Below are positions 11,188-22,657 of a DNA stretch of 64,000 nt, piece after piece. The position numbers and the translations under genes are program-made. Position 1 is the stretch's first letter. Every line of letters starts with the position of its first letter. This DNA comes from Euryodendron excelsum. Its lineage: Eukaryota; Streptophyta; Magnoliopsida; Ericales; Pentaphylacaceae. The stretch spans positions 18,456,001 through 18,520,000 of the forward strand of contig CM065389.1 in assembly GCA_033060915.1 (NCBI GenBank), in the 5' to 3' direction. A model generated the notes under the pieces. That model searched no databases, had not been told where the DNA came from, and was given only the letters and a program-made list of their open reading frames with translations.

Positions 11188-12483
11188 GGATAAATTAAAG
11201 TAACCTCCCTTAAGGTATTTGACAATGACAGACAGTATTTTTATAGTTTTAAAAATGACAATGACCTTCCTTCTGGTTTAATTGTCAGTTTTAGATTCTC
11301 CGAGCAGTTAATCAACCCTTAGAGTCAATGACATTTTTTGTTGACGTGATTTTATTATTTTTTAAAATATCAATTTTGCCCTTACAATTATACATACAAT
11401 TATGTGAAATAAAATAAAGCCGAGTTAACTCGATCAAGAAAGAATTTGTATAATTTAGAACTATTGTAATTGAGTTAACTCACTCCAATCATCTCTTTTC
11501 TGTGACAAGATTTTTTACTATCATCTTCAGCTCTCTCCCTTCTCCTCTTCTTCACTACCATCATTCTTTATCACCACCATTAACATCACCTCACTCGACG
11601 ATCATCACCTACCGTCACTACCGGCAACGTCACCACCCTTTCTCTCCTCTACATTCCCTCCCTCAGCATACCTCCACATTAGATCCAAAATCGACACCAC
11701 TAATAAATCCAACACTTCCCCTTCGCTCTCTTCGTGGTCGACCGCAACCCCTATCGCCTCCATCGCCACGCAATTAGAACCTAATGCAGTACCACCATGA
11801 TTTTGGTTATCTGGGTGCTTTGTGTCTACATAGAGAATGGGGATTTAGGCTCTAAAAGGGGGGATTTGCGGTGTAGTGATGGTGTATTAATGGTGTGGTA
11901 TTGAGGGTTAGTGACAAACTATGGTTGGTAGTGAGGGTGATCACCAGCACAAAGGCCCCAAATTAATTGCATCCCTAACTTATAGAGAAGTGGTAATAGT
12001 TGTGAGACAGTAACAAGGTTGAGATGATGAAATAACGAGAGGGCAGAGAGAGAATAAGGGTTATTGGTTTACGATTAACAGGGGTCTCTGAAAGTTGCAG
12101 AGTGGTGTAGTTGTGATGGTGGAAGATGGGTGGTGATTGTGTGGCTAATGGTTTTGGGTGGTGGGTGGGCTGGGAGGTCAGAAACGGAGGTTGTGTGACG
12201 GAGGTCAAAAATAATGAAGGGCATAAGTAGGTGGTCGCTACTGTTACCGATGATGGGTGGGTGTTCTATATTAATTGTGGAAGAGATTGGAAGAAATTTA
12301 AATAAACTCTTTGATTTTGATCTTTTTATTTTATTGCTGGTCAACATAAGGGTAAAATATTAAAACAACGACCTCTATTAACGCTGTTACAAGACAAAGT
12401 TTGATAAGGGAGATCCGTGTCATTTCAGAAACCACGATGATGCTGTCTGTTATTGTCAAATACATCCCTTGTATAATTTACCC
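11188..12483. mobile_element. Mutator-like (MULE) non-autonomous element with 9-bp target duplication
   Basis: The ends are inverted copies: GGATAAATTA at 11188 and TAATTTACCC ending 12483, with imperfect complementarity continuing for roughly 90-100 bp (both share GTATTTGACAATRACAGACAG). TAAAAATTA occurs exactly at 11179-11187 and again at 12484-12492. Nine-base duplications with long terminal inverted repeats are the Mutator hallmark. The 1.3-kb interior has no transposase. It holds simple pyrimidine-rich sequence rich in CACC and TCATC (11500-11780) and a G-rich stretch (11880-12250). Whether the interior is captured host DNA cannot be told. Confidence 0.8.
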
Positions 12484-12492
12484 TAAAAATTA

Positions 12493-12921
12493 CATGAGTG
12501 TTAAAAGTTATAATTCATGTGATCAAACTTACTATTCATGTGAGGCACAACACACACACCTAATATGGGTGTGTATTGAAAAATGCACCCAAACCCAAGT
12601 GGTAAATTGGTTGCCCATAATTGTCCAAAAACTCATTTGGAGAGGGGAAACGAGCTTTAGTAGAGACACATTTTTGGTACAAGTATGCTTAAAATGTATT
12701 GAAAATGCACCCAAACTTGTTTTAAATTGTGAAAATGCTTTAAAAAATGTATCGAAAACTTTTGAAATGTTCAAGGGAAATGCTTAGGAAATTGGTGGGT
12801 AACTTTGTAGAAACTATTTGGTAATTTAAAATATTAATTTATATAATTTTTTCTTAAGTTTCAACTAAGTATTTATTGAATTAGTTATATAGGTTTCTAT
12901 TTAATTTCTCAAAATTTTTAC
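12493..12921. other. Intergenic stretch, no gene seen
   Basis: AT-rich DNA with two degenerate TTCATGTGATC-like repeats at the left edge. A forward open frame exists at 12401-12787, but it starts inside the Mutator-like repeat and shows no recognisable domain. Confidence 0.5.
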
Positions 12922-12924
12922 TAA

Positions 12925-13077
12925 CGCTGTGTTTGGATCAAAGATTTGGTAATAAAAATAAAAAAAAGAACATGGTGAGGAAAAAGAGAATAAAAATACT
13001 CTTTCATTTCGTTCACTTTTTTCTCACTTTTTTTTTCTTTATTTTTTCTTTGATAAATTCGGGTTCCAAACATAGCA
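12925..13077. mobile_element. Tourist-type MITE, copy 1
   Basis: 153 bp with terminal inverted repeats CGCTGTGTTTGGA and TCCAAACATAGCA, flanked by TAA at 12922-12924 and 13078-13080. Three-base TAA/TTA duplications and a G-rich TGTTTGG end are typical of PIF/Harbinger-derived Tourist elements. The interior is AT-rich with a CTCACTTTTTT run and can fold on itself. Confidence 0.7.
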
Positions 13078-13216
13078 TAAAGGTTTCCTTCAAGTTTTGT
13101 TAAAGCTTCTTACTACGTTCTTATTTAGTTTTTCAATTGATTCTTAATTGTTTTCTCACTTCCCCTTTTTTTTCTATATTTTTTGGCCGCAATATTCAGT
13201 TTTTGTTTTCCTTTTA

Positions 13217-13372
13217 GGCTGTGTTTAGAATAATAATTGGTGATGGAAAAAAAAATTAAGAAAATGGTGTGAAAAAAGAAAATAAAAATTTTCTTTCATT
13301 TTGTTTTCTTATCTCTCTCGCTCTCTCTCTTTGTTTTTTTTTACTTTATAAATTCGAATTCTAAATATTGCA
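13217..13372. mobile_element. Tourist-type MITE, copy 2 of the same family
   Basis: 156 bp, starting GGCTGTGTTTAGAA and ending TTCTAAATATTGCA, flanked by TTA at 13214-13216 and 13373-13375. It shares the order of internal motifs with copy 1 (GGTG-GAAAA-AGA-ATAAAAAT, CTTTCATTT, ATAAATTCG). The two lie only 139 bp apart in the same orientation. Confidence 0.7.
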
Positions 13373-13524
13373 TTAACTTTTTCTACTTTTGCTTTCATTT
13401 TGGTGGGTATGAGGTAGCAACATGGCAAATGTTTGTTGGTGGTCAAATTCGGGGCCACCGTTAGACAACTAACATTGTCAATAAAAAATAAGAAAATGTT
13501 ATTCTTTCATAAATAATCTTACAG

Positions 13525-13584
13525 GGAAACTGACAAGAATGATGACCATTCAGCAAACATGGTGAAACAGCACATGGACAACAA
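13525..13584 (+). pseudogene. Left half of a possible host exon encoding a small Cys-rich protein, cut by the copia element
   Basis: A possible 3' splice site (TCTTACAG, ends 13524) is followed by an open frame starting GAA at 13526 and reading ETDKNDDHSANMVKQHMDN up to the copia target duplication. The frame continues in the same phase on the far side (20275-20371, see that entry). I do not recognise the family. No upstream exon with a start codon or signal peptide was found between 13376 and 13500, so any first exon must lie further upstream. Confidence 0.35.
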
Positions 13585-14095
13585 TGTAAGACAAGTCTCC
13601 TTAGAGTGGCCCACTTGCCACATGTATAAAGTGTATACATATATATCTATAATATATATTTTATATTTATCTATTTGTTAGTTAGTTACGAGTGATGATA
13701 GGGATAGTTGCCCACTCTATGTGAAACACTAGTGGTGGTTGGCTAAGGCCTATCAAGTCCCCACTATCAGATAATGGTTCCTTGATGGAAGGAACCAATA
13801 AGAATAAAGATAAGGGTCCCTAGCCTAACAGTTATATATTGGCTATGATATCCATCGTTCAGGGTATGAAGTCCTGCATAAGTTAGAAGATTCTATCTAT
13901 AGAGAGTTCTATACACAGAGAGTGTGAGAGGGAAGTAACTTTCATTTGCAGAAACACAGAAAGCAAGTTCACTTGGACAACAATGGCTGGAGGTTGGTAC
14001 GCATATATTTATTAATATATGATTAATATTTCCGCTACGAATACATGTATATCTATTACAGTTATTATATATATGTATGTGTAATTTATCTTACA
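13585..14095 (+). repeat. 5' LTR of the copia element
   Basis: 511 bp beginning TGTAAGACAAG and ending TTACA. An AT-rich segment rich in TATATA (about 13635-13680) and again near the 3' end could hold the promoter TATA box, but the start of transcription cannot be read. It matches 19760-20269. Confidence 0.9.
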
Positions 14096-14098
14096 TTG

Positions 14099-14111
14099 TG
14101 GTATCAAAGCC
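14099..14111 (+). other. Primer binding site, tRNA-iMet type
   Basis: TGGTATCAAAGCC lies three bases after the 5' LTR. It is the usual initiator-methionine tRNA site of plant copia elements with one difference (AAAGC for AGAGC). Confidence 0.85.
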
Positions 14112-15335
14112 ATCTTCTAGTACATGTTGTTCAGTATACAGATAATATATTTATTTGATATGCATTTACCGTTTAATAATTACTCGGCATGGAGTTTATG
14201 TAGATATATACAGATATACGTTTCTAAAGGCATGTTAATAGATAATGTCATTGTATTAAATTAATACTATTATTCAATGGCTTTAGACGAACTGAGTTCT
14301 CTTTACGTGATTTGATTCAGTAAGCATGCAAAGATGGATATCAATAATTTATATATTATATTCAATGCGTTGCAATCATTTAACTAAAATCGCGTGTTCA
14401 GTGCTTTGAATGCATGCTAATTATATGGTTTATGCTTTTTAAGTTCAAATGCTAATTTGATAAAAGTTCTGACGTGAGTTATGATTACTTTGACTAGTTT
14501 TAGATTTAATTGAATTGATAATTGATTGAATTGATATGCCCGAATTGACAACTTCGATGTTGTAATTACTTTTGGGTAATTTTATTGATTGTTAGTTTCT
14601 GTAATTATATATGTTTTGCTGTGTTGTTTTCTATAAGTCTCCACAGATCTAGGGTTTTGTGTGTATACATGTTTCTTGTGATTGCATTTGAAAATTGCAT
14701 AAAGGTTTTCTAAAAAAAAAAAAAAAATTGGACAGAAGGGGTCATTCTATAAATAGTTCAGAAGATATTTTTGAAGCATTTTATTGACAGCATGCATTTT
14801 TGTAAATATTTATATTTGTAAATTTTTAACAAAATAAAGGAGAACTATTTACAGAAATGTTACCAAAGTATTTTGGGGACAATAATTCATGTTTTTCAAT
14901 TATCAAATTGTGTTTTGTCCCATTAAAGATTATTTTATGCCATCTTGAGAAACTTGAGCATTACATTAATTTAGGAATAGCCACAGCATCTTGAATTATT
15001 GTAATGTGTGATATTAAATTCTTGTTATCACATTCAGAAAAGGTCATTTGACTATATATTTAACGGCATATATTTATTGCAAATAAATTAATGAAAATAA
15101 TTATTTAGGCCCACAGGGAAATAATTATTTGTTATTAATTTAATTGGGATATGATAGTAAATTTAACATTAAGATAAGATTTTCCTATGTCCACAGATAA
15201 AGGGATGTTTTATTTTAGTGTCTGTTATTTACTAGTTTTACCAATACAGTTTAAGTAAATTCAATGCATGTTGCTACCTTTACCCACAGGGAGGTTTGAG
15301 TTTACTTTGCTTTAATTATTATTTCATAGCATAAT
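14112..15335 (+). other. Untranslated leader of the copia element
   Basis: 1.2 kb between primer site and gag without a long frame. A CCACAGGGA-like motif recurs at about 15111, 15192 and 15286. A 15-base A-run lies near 14713-14727. Confidence 0.6.
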
Positions 15336-16526
15336 ATGTTCTTGGTTATTGCAGTTATTCCTACTATATTTTTTAGTACTGAATCATCTCGTATTCCATT
15401 CTTAAGTGGTGATAATTTTTCTGACTGGAAAGATAAAGTACTTTTGACATTGGGGTGCATGGATCTTGATTTAGCGCTCCGTGTGGATGAACCACCCGCC
15501 CCCATGGAATCAAGTACGCTAACTGAAAGGGCTGCATATGAGCGGTGGGAGCGATCCAATCACCTAAGTTTGATGCTCATTAAGTCCCACATCAGTAAGG
15601 GCATTATGGGTTCAATCCCCGAATGCGATAAGGCAAAAGGTTTCATGAAGGCTATTGAAGAGCAATTTGTGAGCTCTGATAAGGCACTAGCTAGCACTCT
15701 AATGAAGAAGTTGTCAGGCATGAAACATAATAATACTAGAAGTGTGCGTGAACATATCATGGAAATGAGAGACATTGCAGCTCAACTTAAAGCATTGGAG
15801 ATAGAGATTTCTGAGTCATTCTTGGTCCATTTTGTCCTTAACTCTCTTCCTATGGAGTATGGTCCTTCCAAAATTTCTTATAACACACATAAGGAAAAAT
15901 GGTCAGTGAACGAACTTATGACCATGTGTGTTCAAGAGGAAGAAAGGCTGAAGCATGAAAAGCTAGAAACTGCTAATTTAGTATTTCATGCAAAGGGGAA
16001 GAGTCATAAAGGTAATGGTGTTCTTCAAGAGAAGAATGGAAAAGTGCCAATGAAGCATTATGGCAATAAGGGTGCATGCTTCTTTTGCAATAAAAAGGGA
16101 CACATGAAGAAGGATTGTGCTAAGTATAAGAAATGGCTCGTAAAGAAAGATAATCTCTTATCCTTTGTGTGTTATGAATCTAATTTTGTTAATGTTCCTA
16201 ATAACACATGGTGGATTGATTCTGGTTCTACAATTCACATTGCCAATACCATGCAGGGCTTTCTCAGCCTAAGGAAACCGACAATAAGTGAACAAAGCAT
16301 TTATTCAGGAAATGGAATGCGTTCACATGTGGAGGCTGTTGGGACTTTTAGACTTGTTTTAAAATTTGGTTTTATTTTGGATCTTGAAAACACTTTATAT
16401 GTTCTATCGTTTTCTAAAAATTTGGTTTCTATTTCTAAATTAGTACATTTTGGATTTAGTTTCAATTTAGTGGTACAAATTTTGATTTATTGCAAAATAA
16501 AGCCATTATTGACAACGGTTTTTTAG
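15336..16526 (+). pseudogene. Copia gag and protease
   Basis: A 396-codon frame. Residues about 20-200 form the gag core (PFLSGDNFSDWKDKVLLTLG near the start). The CCHC zinc knuckle CFFCNKKGHMKKDC is at about 16078-16119. The protease active site WWIDSGSTIHIANT is at about 16210-16251, followed by GTFRLVLKFG and the LYVLSFSKNLVSISKL strand. The upstream TAG at 15311-15334 region supports the ATG at 15336. The frame ends early and coding continues in another frame from about 16490, so there is a frameshift inside the protease-integrase linker. Confidence 0.85.
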
Positions 16527-17683
16527 ATGATGGATTATTTAGATTTAATTTAAATCCTAATTTTGAAAATAACCTTTCAACCTTGCATGATGGGATTGGC
16601 ATAAAGCGAAACATTATCAATGAGAATTTCTCTATGTTATGGCATAGGAGATTAGGACATATCTCCAAAGAAAGAATGAAAAGATTGGTAAATGAAGGAG
16701 TTTTAAATGCTCTTGATTTTTCTGATTTTGGTACTTGTGTGGATTGCATTAAGGGGAAGCAAACCAACAAGTCCACTAAAGGTGCCAAGAGGAGTTCTGA
16801 TACTCTTGAGATCATACACACAGACCTCTGTGGACCATTTACTCCACCTTGTTTGAATGGTCAGAGATATTTTATCTCATTCATTGATGACCATACACGA
16901 TATATGTATCTCTACCTTTTATTTGATAAGGCTGAAGCACTAGATGCTTTTAAAGCCTATAAGGTAGAGGTAGAGAGACAAACAGAAAAGAAAATTAAGA
17001 TTGTAAGGTCAGACAGGGGTGGAGAATATTATGGGAGGTACACAGAATCGGGACAACTACTAGGTCTATTTGCTAGGTTCCTTAAAGAAGAGGGCATAAT
17101 TGCTCAACATTCAATGCCTAGAACACCACAACAAAATGGTGTGGCTGAAAGAAGGAACCGCGCACTTATGGACATGGTGACGAGCATGCTAAGTCATTGT
17201 AATATTCCTATAAATCTATGGAGTGAAGCCTTAAAAACCGCTGTGTATGTATTAAATAGGGTTTCATCTAAAGTTGTTCCTAAAACACCTTTTGAATTAT
17301 CGAAAGGATGGAAACCAAGTTTAAAACATCTAGACATATGGGGTTGTCCAGTTGAGGTGAGGGTTTATAACGCACACATGAAGAAACTGGACCTAAGAAC
17401 AGTTAGCGGATTTTTTATTGGGTTTGCAGAAAACTCCAAAGGATTTAGGTTTTATTGTCCTTCACACACACCTAGAATTGTTAAAACTAGAAATGCTAAA
17501 TTTCTTGAGGATCTTGAAACTAGTGGGAGTGGTTCTCCTCGAACCATTAAGTTTGAGGAAATAAGGGACCCCATTGAGAATTCAATTGGGGAAGTGGTTG
17601 CTCTTCCATCCCAAATTCCTAATATTATTGGAGAGCAACCAACTCAAGAACAACCACTCCATAAGGAACAAATTCAAGTATAA
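16490..17683 (+). pseudogene. Copia integrase
   Basis: The frame holds the zinc-binding [12 protein letters not shown] and [11 protein letters not shown] (about 16640-16765), catalytic Asp residues in [11 protein letters not shown] (near 16885) and [11 protein letters not shown] (near 17012), and the Glu in [13 protein letters not shown] (near 17150). The GKGK-like C-terminal part includes [13 protein letters not shown] and [19 protein letters not shown]. It ends in a TAA at 17681-17683, and a TAA or TAG-type stop follows at 17777-17779 before RT. All three catalytic acids are present. Confidence 0.88.
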
Positions 17684-17833
17684 CCTCCCATTCAAAATTT
17701 ACAAGAACCAACGGGAGTAAGAAGATCCTCAAGAGAAAGGAGATCAGCGATTTCTAGTGATTACCTTGTATACCTATAAGAGTCTGACTTTGATGTTGGA
17801 CCTAAAGATGATTCTAGTTCGTTTTCACAAGCC

Positions 17834-19385
17834 ATGAATAGGGACAATTCCACCTTATGGCATGATGCCATGAAAGAAGAGATGGAATCAATGGCTAAAA
17901 ATCAAGTTTGGGATCTTGTTCAATTGCCAAAAAGGTCTATAACTGTTGGTTGTAAATGGGTCTATAAGACCAAAAGAGACTCTTCTGGTAACATCGAACG
18001 ATATAAGGCCAAACTTGTAGCCAAAGGTTTCACTCAAAAGGAAGGGATTGATTACCATGAAACCTTCTCTCCAGTTTCTAAGAAGGATTCATTTAGAATT
18101 ATCATGGCATTAGTAGCTCATTTTGATTTAGAGTTACAACAAATGGATGTAAAAACGGCTTTCCTGAATGGAGATCTTGAGGAAGAGGTATACATGGTTC
18201 AGCCTGAGGGATTTGCTTCTAAAGATAATCATTTGGTTTGTAAGTTAAATAAATCTATATATGGACTAAAACAGGCCTCCTGCAAGTGGTATTTAAAGTT
18301 TCACAACATTGTTACTTTATATGGCTTTACGGAGAACATTGTTGATCAATGTATATACCTTAAAGTCAGTGGGAGTAATTACATCTTTTTAGTCTTATAT
18401 GTGGATGATATTTTACTTGCAAGCAGTGATTTGGGTTTGCTAAGTGATACAAAAGTTTTTTCTTTCTCAAAACTTTGAAATGAAGGATATGGGTGAAGCC
18501 TCTTATGTCATTGGCATTGAGATTCACAAAGATAGATCCCAAAGGATATTGGGACTCTCTCAAAGGGCCTACATTGAAAAGGTTTTGGAAAGATTTAATA
18601 TGAAATCTTGCTCACCTAATGTAGCACCCATTGTCAAAGGAGACAAATTCAGTCTAATTCAGTCACCACAAAATAATTTGGAACAAGAGCAGATGAAGAG
18701 CATACCTTATGCATCAGCAATTGGCAGCTTGATGTATGCTCAAGTCTGTACGAGACCTGATATTGCGTTTGTAGTAGGAATATTGGGCAGATACCAAAGC
18801 AATCCAGGACTTGAACATTGGAAAGCTGCCAAGAAAGTCATTTGGTATTTGCAAGGAAACAAGAACTACAAGTTGACATACAGACATATAGATTCATTAG
18901 AGGTGATTGGATATTCAGATTTAGATTTTGCTGGATGTTCAGACACTAGAAGGTCTACTTCAAGATATATCTTTCTTTTTGCTGGAGGAGCTATATCTTG
19001 GAGAAGTATTAAGCAGTCCATAACTGCTTCATCCACTATGGAAACAGAATTTGTTGCATGCTATGAAGTTACTTCACAAGCTCTATGGTTAAGAAATTTT
19101 ATCATAGGATTAAAGGTCATTGATTCTATATCGAGACCATTAAGACTTTACTGTGATAATTTGGCTGCAGTTTATTTCTCTAAAAATAACAAAAGTGGCA
19201 GCCAAAACAAGCATATTGACATAAAGTATCTTGTTGTCAAAGAGAAAGTAAAGATGCAGGATGTAGCTATTGAGCACATTAGCACCGAGTTGATGGTTGC
19301 AGGTCCCATGACTAAAGCATTGCCGGCTAAAGTATATCAAGGTCATGTGGAGCATATGGGACTTATTAACTCGTTTACTGTTTAG
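17834..19385 (+). pseudogene. Copia reverse transcriptase and RNase H
   Basis: The first part (17834-18478) has WHDAMKEEMESMAKNQVWDL, GCKWVYKTKRD, YKAKLVAKGFTQ, MDVKTAFLNGDL and the catalytic YVDDILLAS (18400-18426). A frameshift near 18450 moves coding to a second frame (18444-19385) with FEMKDMGEASYVIGIEIH, TRPDIAFVVG and the RNase H motifs DLDFAGCSDTRRST, SSTMETEFVACYE, CDNLAAV and HIDIKYLVVKEKV. It ends with a normal TAG at 19383-19385. Length and order are as expected for copia, with one indel. Confidence 0.9.
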
Positions 19386-19746
19386 TTTGACTTTCTTATT
19401 TTGGTAATTCACAATTTGTGAACAAATTTTAAATGTTTTTAGAGAATAAAGACATGACTTTAGTTGTGCACATAAAATAATTGTTATGTATGATATCCAT
19501 TGGGATAAACAAAGTAGAACCTCAAATGACTAGTTTGTAGTCATTGATAAAGTATTAAAGTATCTCATTAAGTGCTTGTTAGGAACTGCCATCCATTGTA
19601 ATACATGAAAGGGAATACCTATTAAAGGTACAACTGTCATGATTCATGATTGGTGGTCACTAATAGAGTAAGAAGTTTAAGGATTGGGCATTTTGTGGCC
19701 ATAATACAATATCTATCACTCATATGGTTTTCATGTGTCTAGTGGA

Positions 19747-19759
19747 TCAAGTGGGAGAA
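19747..19759 (+). other. Polypurine tract of the copia element
   Basis: ATCAAGTGGGAGA lies immediately before the 3' LTR. GTGGGAGA directly next to TG is the common purine tract of plant copia elements. Confidence 0.75.
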
Positions 19760-20269
19760 TGTAAGACAAGTTTCCTTAGGGTAGCCCACTTGACACATGT
19801 ATAAAGTATATACATATATATCTATGATATATATTGTATATTTATCTATTTGTTAGTTAGTTACAAGTAATGATAAAGATAGTTGCCCATTCCATGTGAA
19901 ACACTAGTGGTGGTTAGCTAAAGCCTATCAAGCCCCCACTATCAAATAATGGTTCCTTGATGGAAAGAATCAATAAGAATAAAGATAGGGTCCCTAGCCT
20001 AGCAGTTATATATTGTCTGTAATATCTATCGTTCAGGGTATGAAGTCCTACATAGGTTAAAAGATTCTATCTATAGAGAGTTCTATATACAGAGAGTGTG
20101 AGAGGGAAGTAACTTATGTTTGCAGAAGCACAGAAAGCAAGTTCACTTAGACAACAATGGCTGGAGGTTAGTACACATATATTTATTAATATATGATTAA
20201 TATTTTCGCTGCGTATACGTGCATATATATTATAGTTCTTATATATATGTATGTATAATTTATTTTACA
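19760..20269 (+). repeat. 3' LTR of the copia element
   Basis: 510 bp matching 13585-14095 with scattered transitions and a 1-bp deletion. It ends TTTTACA and is followed by the AACAA duplication. Confidence 0.9.
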
Positions 20270-20371
20270 AACAATGCCCTTTGCTTTTTTGGTTTCTGTT
20301 CTGTCCTACAGTGTCAAGATGCGAAAGGCTATTGCCAAGGCTGTCAACAACGTCACCGGAAAAGCCATTGA
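20270..20371 (+). pseudogene. Right half of the possible Cys-rich exon interrupted by the copia element
   Basis: Skipping the copia element and one AACAA copy, the frame from 13526 continues without a shift as NALCFFGFCSVLQC, then QDAKGYCQGCQQRHRKSH, and ends at TGA 20369-20371. Five cysteines occur in 22 residues with spacing C-x4-C-x4-C-x6-C-x2-C. This resembles the tail of a small secreted plant peptide, but I cannot name a family. An overlapping frame starting ATG at 20319 is also open, so the coding claim is tentative. Confidence 0.35.
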
Positions 20372-22645
20372 TACAGGAATCCTCCATGGCCTCTCCCAGC
20401 ATTCTAATTTTTTTTCCCGACATTATTTCTATGTTTGTTAACCATCGTTCGTACTGTTTTCTGGCATTGGTTGGGATTTCATAGTGGGTCTTTCTCAGGA
20501 AAATTTAATAATAATCAGATCTGAAACTAAGCATAATTTATGCCTAAACTTCCGAGTTCAGATTAAATCGATTGTTTCCGCCATACAAAAGTATTATTCC
20601 AATTCTTAAACGGCTTGTTCATTCTTTTTAGCTTTCATTAGGACTTGTGTGATTCTGGTCATCTGATCTAACAAAGTAACAAGGAATGGTTCGTCGGAAA
20701 AGTAATACATCGGAGAAACAAAAGGAACAAGTGAACTAATCTTTTGTGTCTTGCGAAGTCAGAACCTTTACTGGAGAACAACTTATGGTTTCTTTTTTGT
20801 TCGCCGGAGCAATGCTCAAGCAAAATTAGTCTCACCGGAAAAGTTATCGGAACATCTAAACAACGGAATATTGGGTTTCACCAGCAAAGATAACGTAACA
20901 TTGGATTTCATAAAAAGAAAACATAGAAGTAATTATATTTCACCTCCTAAGTTTCACTAAAAAATACTTAAACCTTTTTGTATTTAAAAGTGTACATAAA
21001 ACCGCCATGTAATTTAAATTGATCTGCAAAACTAACAGAAGCTGTTAAAACTAACCGGGGTTAAGCTGATCCGTCTGGATGCGAGGGTAATCGCACCAAA
21101 ATGGATAAGTGAAAAGACGTTTTTAACCTCAAATTTTTTCCCCCCTCCTTTTCCTTCGTTCCTTCTCCCCCACCGTTCGCCATGGCTGCAAACACTTCTC
21201 TCTCTCTCTCTCTCTCTCCATCATTTTCTTTCTCAAATTCCTAATGGCACCTCTGCACACACCATCACAGGAACCCAATCTCACTTTCTCTCAAACTCCT
21301 ACTTTCTCTTTCTCTCTCTCTAACTTAGCGGTCTCAGTTGCTGTTTCGTTGGCTTTCATGTGTGGGTTTATATATGACATCTAATATTTGTATATATACA
21401 TATATTCACTGCACACCCAAACCTCTGCCGACCCAGACAAAGAAGCGCATGCATGCCCTCGTCGCCTTCTCTGCTTTAACTCGGCCAAATTTACACAAAC
21501 TCCACGGACCCAAACAGCTACAAATTCCAATTAGGGTTGTATCAAATTCCAATTTGGGTCATACTGTTAAAGCTTACATGGAGAGCACGAATCCTATTTA
21601 TGGTTTTGCCAATGAAGTAATTTATTCACTCCTTGTTAGTCTCACGTAGGGTATAAAATACATTTGATTGTAAATGCCATCCTTTAACTGTATGACCCAA
21701 ATTGGCCACAAAATAAAACCTCTCTCCCTCAAAAGGTCATGTGACACGTCAATGGTTGTCTAACTTGGCATCTCAAAGCTCTGTAGTTTTCAGAGCTTTA
21801 TTTTCAATATTTCGCTTATATGAAATGAGGTTGGCTCTGCAAGTGGTTGGCTGGGTGGTGAAATTGTTCGCCATTGTTGTTGGTTTGGTTTTTCAAGGAT
21901 CTATATGTATGAAGCGAAAGAGAATACTCGTAACCCATGATACTGAATTGGGAGATGGTGAACAATATTGGCAGAGAGAAATGAGTACTTGAATGGGTTC
22001 AAATCTCTTAGACCCATCTGGGGTTATTTCTGTCTTTTTAATGCATGTGCTAGAATCCATCAATTTTACAGATTATTTCAATTCATGTGAGGATTTATGT
22101 GTTTAATTTTAAATCTAAAGAAAGTTATGTGTTTTTAAGTTAAAGTAAAAATAAAAAAAATAAAATATAGTTACTCAAAACTATATTGCAATCAGTTGTC
22201 AGACATTGAAGTTCATAAATGACGGAACTCTTTGGTTTCAGTAGGACTCTTTGGTTTCTGTAAAACAACTGTTTTTTTTTTATTTATATATTTTGATATG
22301 ACGTGGTGTCTATATGTAAGGCCACGTCATTTTGGTCAAAATTCGTTGTCTACTACTATAACCAGCTACGTGCATTTTCCTCGGTTTTGGGTAAATTCCG
22401 TTGAGACGTGCCGGGCCGGTACAACAAACTCTAACATGCAGAAGAAAGTCTAATAGTCTAAGTAGTGTCAAAGTTTTAATGCTCATTTCTAGTAAATGAC
22501 AGATATGTAAAATGTTATGATTATAAACAACATAAATTTCTTAAAAATAGAGGGACTTATAAAAAATAAATTACATATGAAAAATTTTAATAGGCATAAA
22601 TATCAAAAACTCCATACCACTAAATGGTCGACTTTTTTCCTTAGC
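20372..22645. other. Intergenic stretch, no supported gene
   Basis: AT-rich DNA with pyrimidine-rich microsatellite blocks (CT)n at about 21199-21218 and 21305-21322. A 20-codon frame starting in GCCATGGCTGCAAAC at 21183 has a good plant start context but soon stops. Other short frames show no domains. Confidence 0.5.
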
Positions 22646-22657
22646 AATTATAGTCAA

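Larger units (their letters stand above)
13585..20269 (+). mobile_element. Ty1/copia LTR retrotransposon, structurally complete, coding-defective
   Basis: 6.7 kb with near-equal LTRs (511 and 510 bp), terminal TGTAAG/CTTACA-type inverted repeats, a tRNA-iMet primer site, gag-PR-INT-RT-RNase H in the copia order, a purine tract, and AACAA duplications at 13580-13584 and 20270-20274. By eye about 45 of 510 LTR positions differ (near 9%), mostly transitions, so the insertion is old. Two frameshifts and two stops break the polyprotein. The lineage within copia is not assigned. Confidence 0.93.

Noticed and set aside
11502..11777. 91-codon forward frame as a protein gene
   Set aside because: It lies inside the Mutator-like element, is pyrimidine-rich low-complexity sequence (Ser, Pro, His, Leu), and overlaps frames on the other strand of similar quality.
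12401..12787. 128-codon forward frame
   Set aside because: It begins inside the terminal repeat of the Mutator-like element and runs through AT-rich DNA without any domain or splice context.
20319..20441. Frame starting ATGCGAAAGGCTATTGCC as a separate small gene
   Set aside because: Its codons look plausible but it overlaps the Cys-rich frame that is continuous across the copia empty site. It has no domain, and both cannot be supported.
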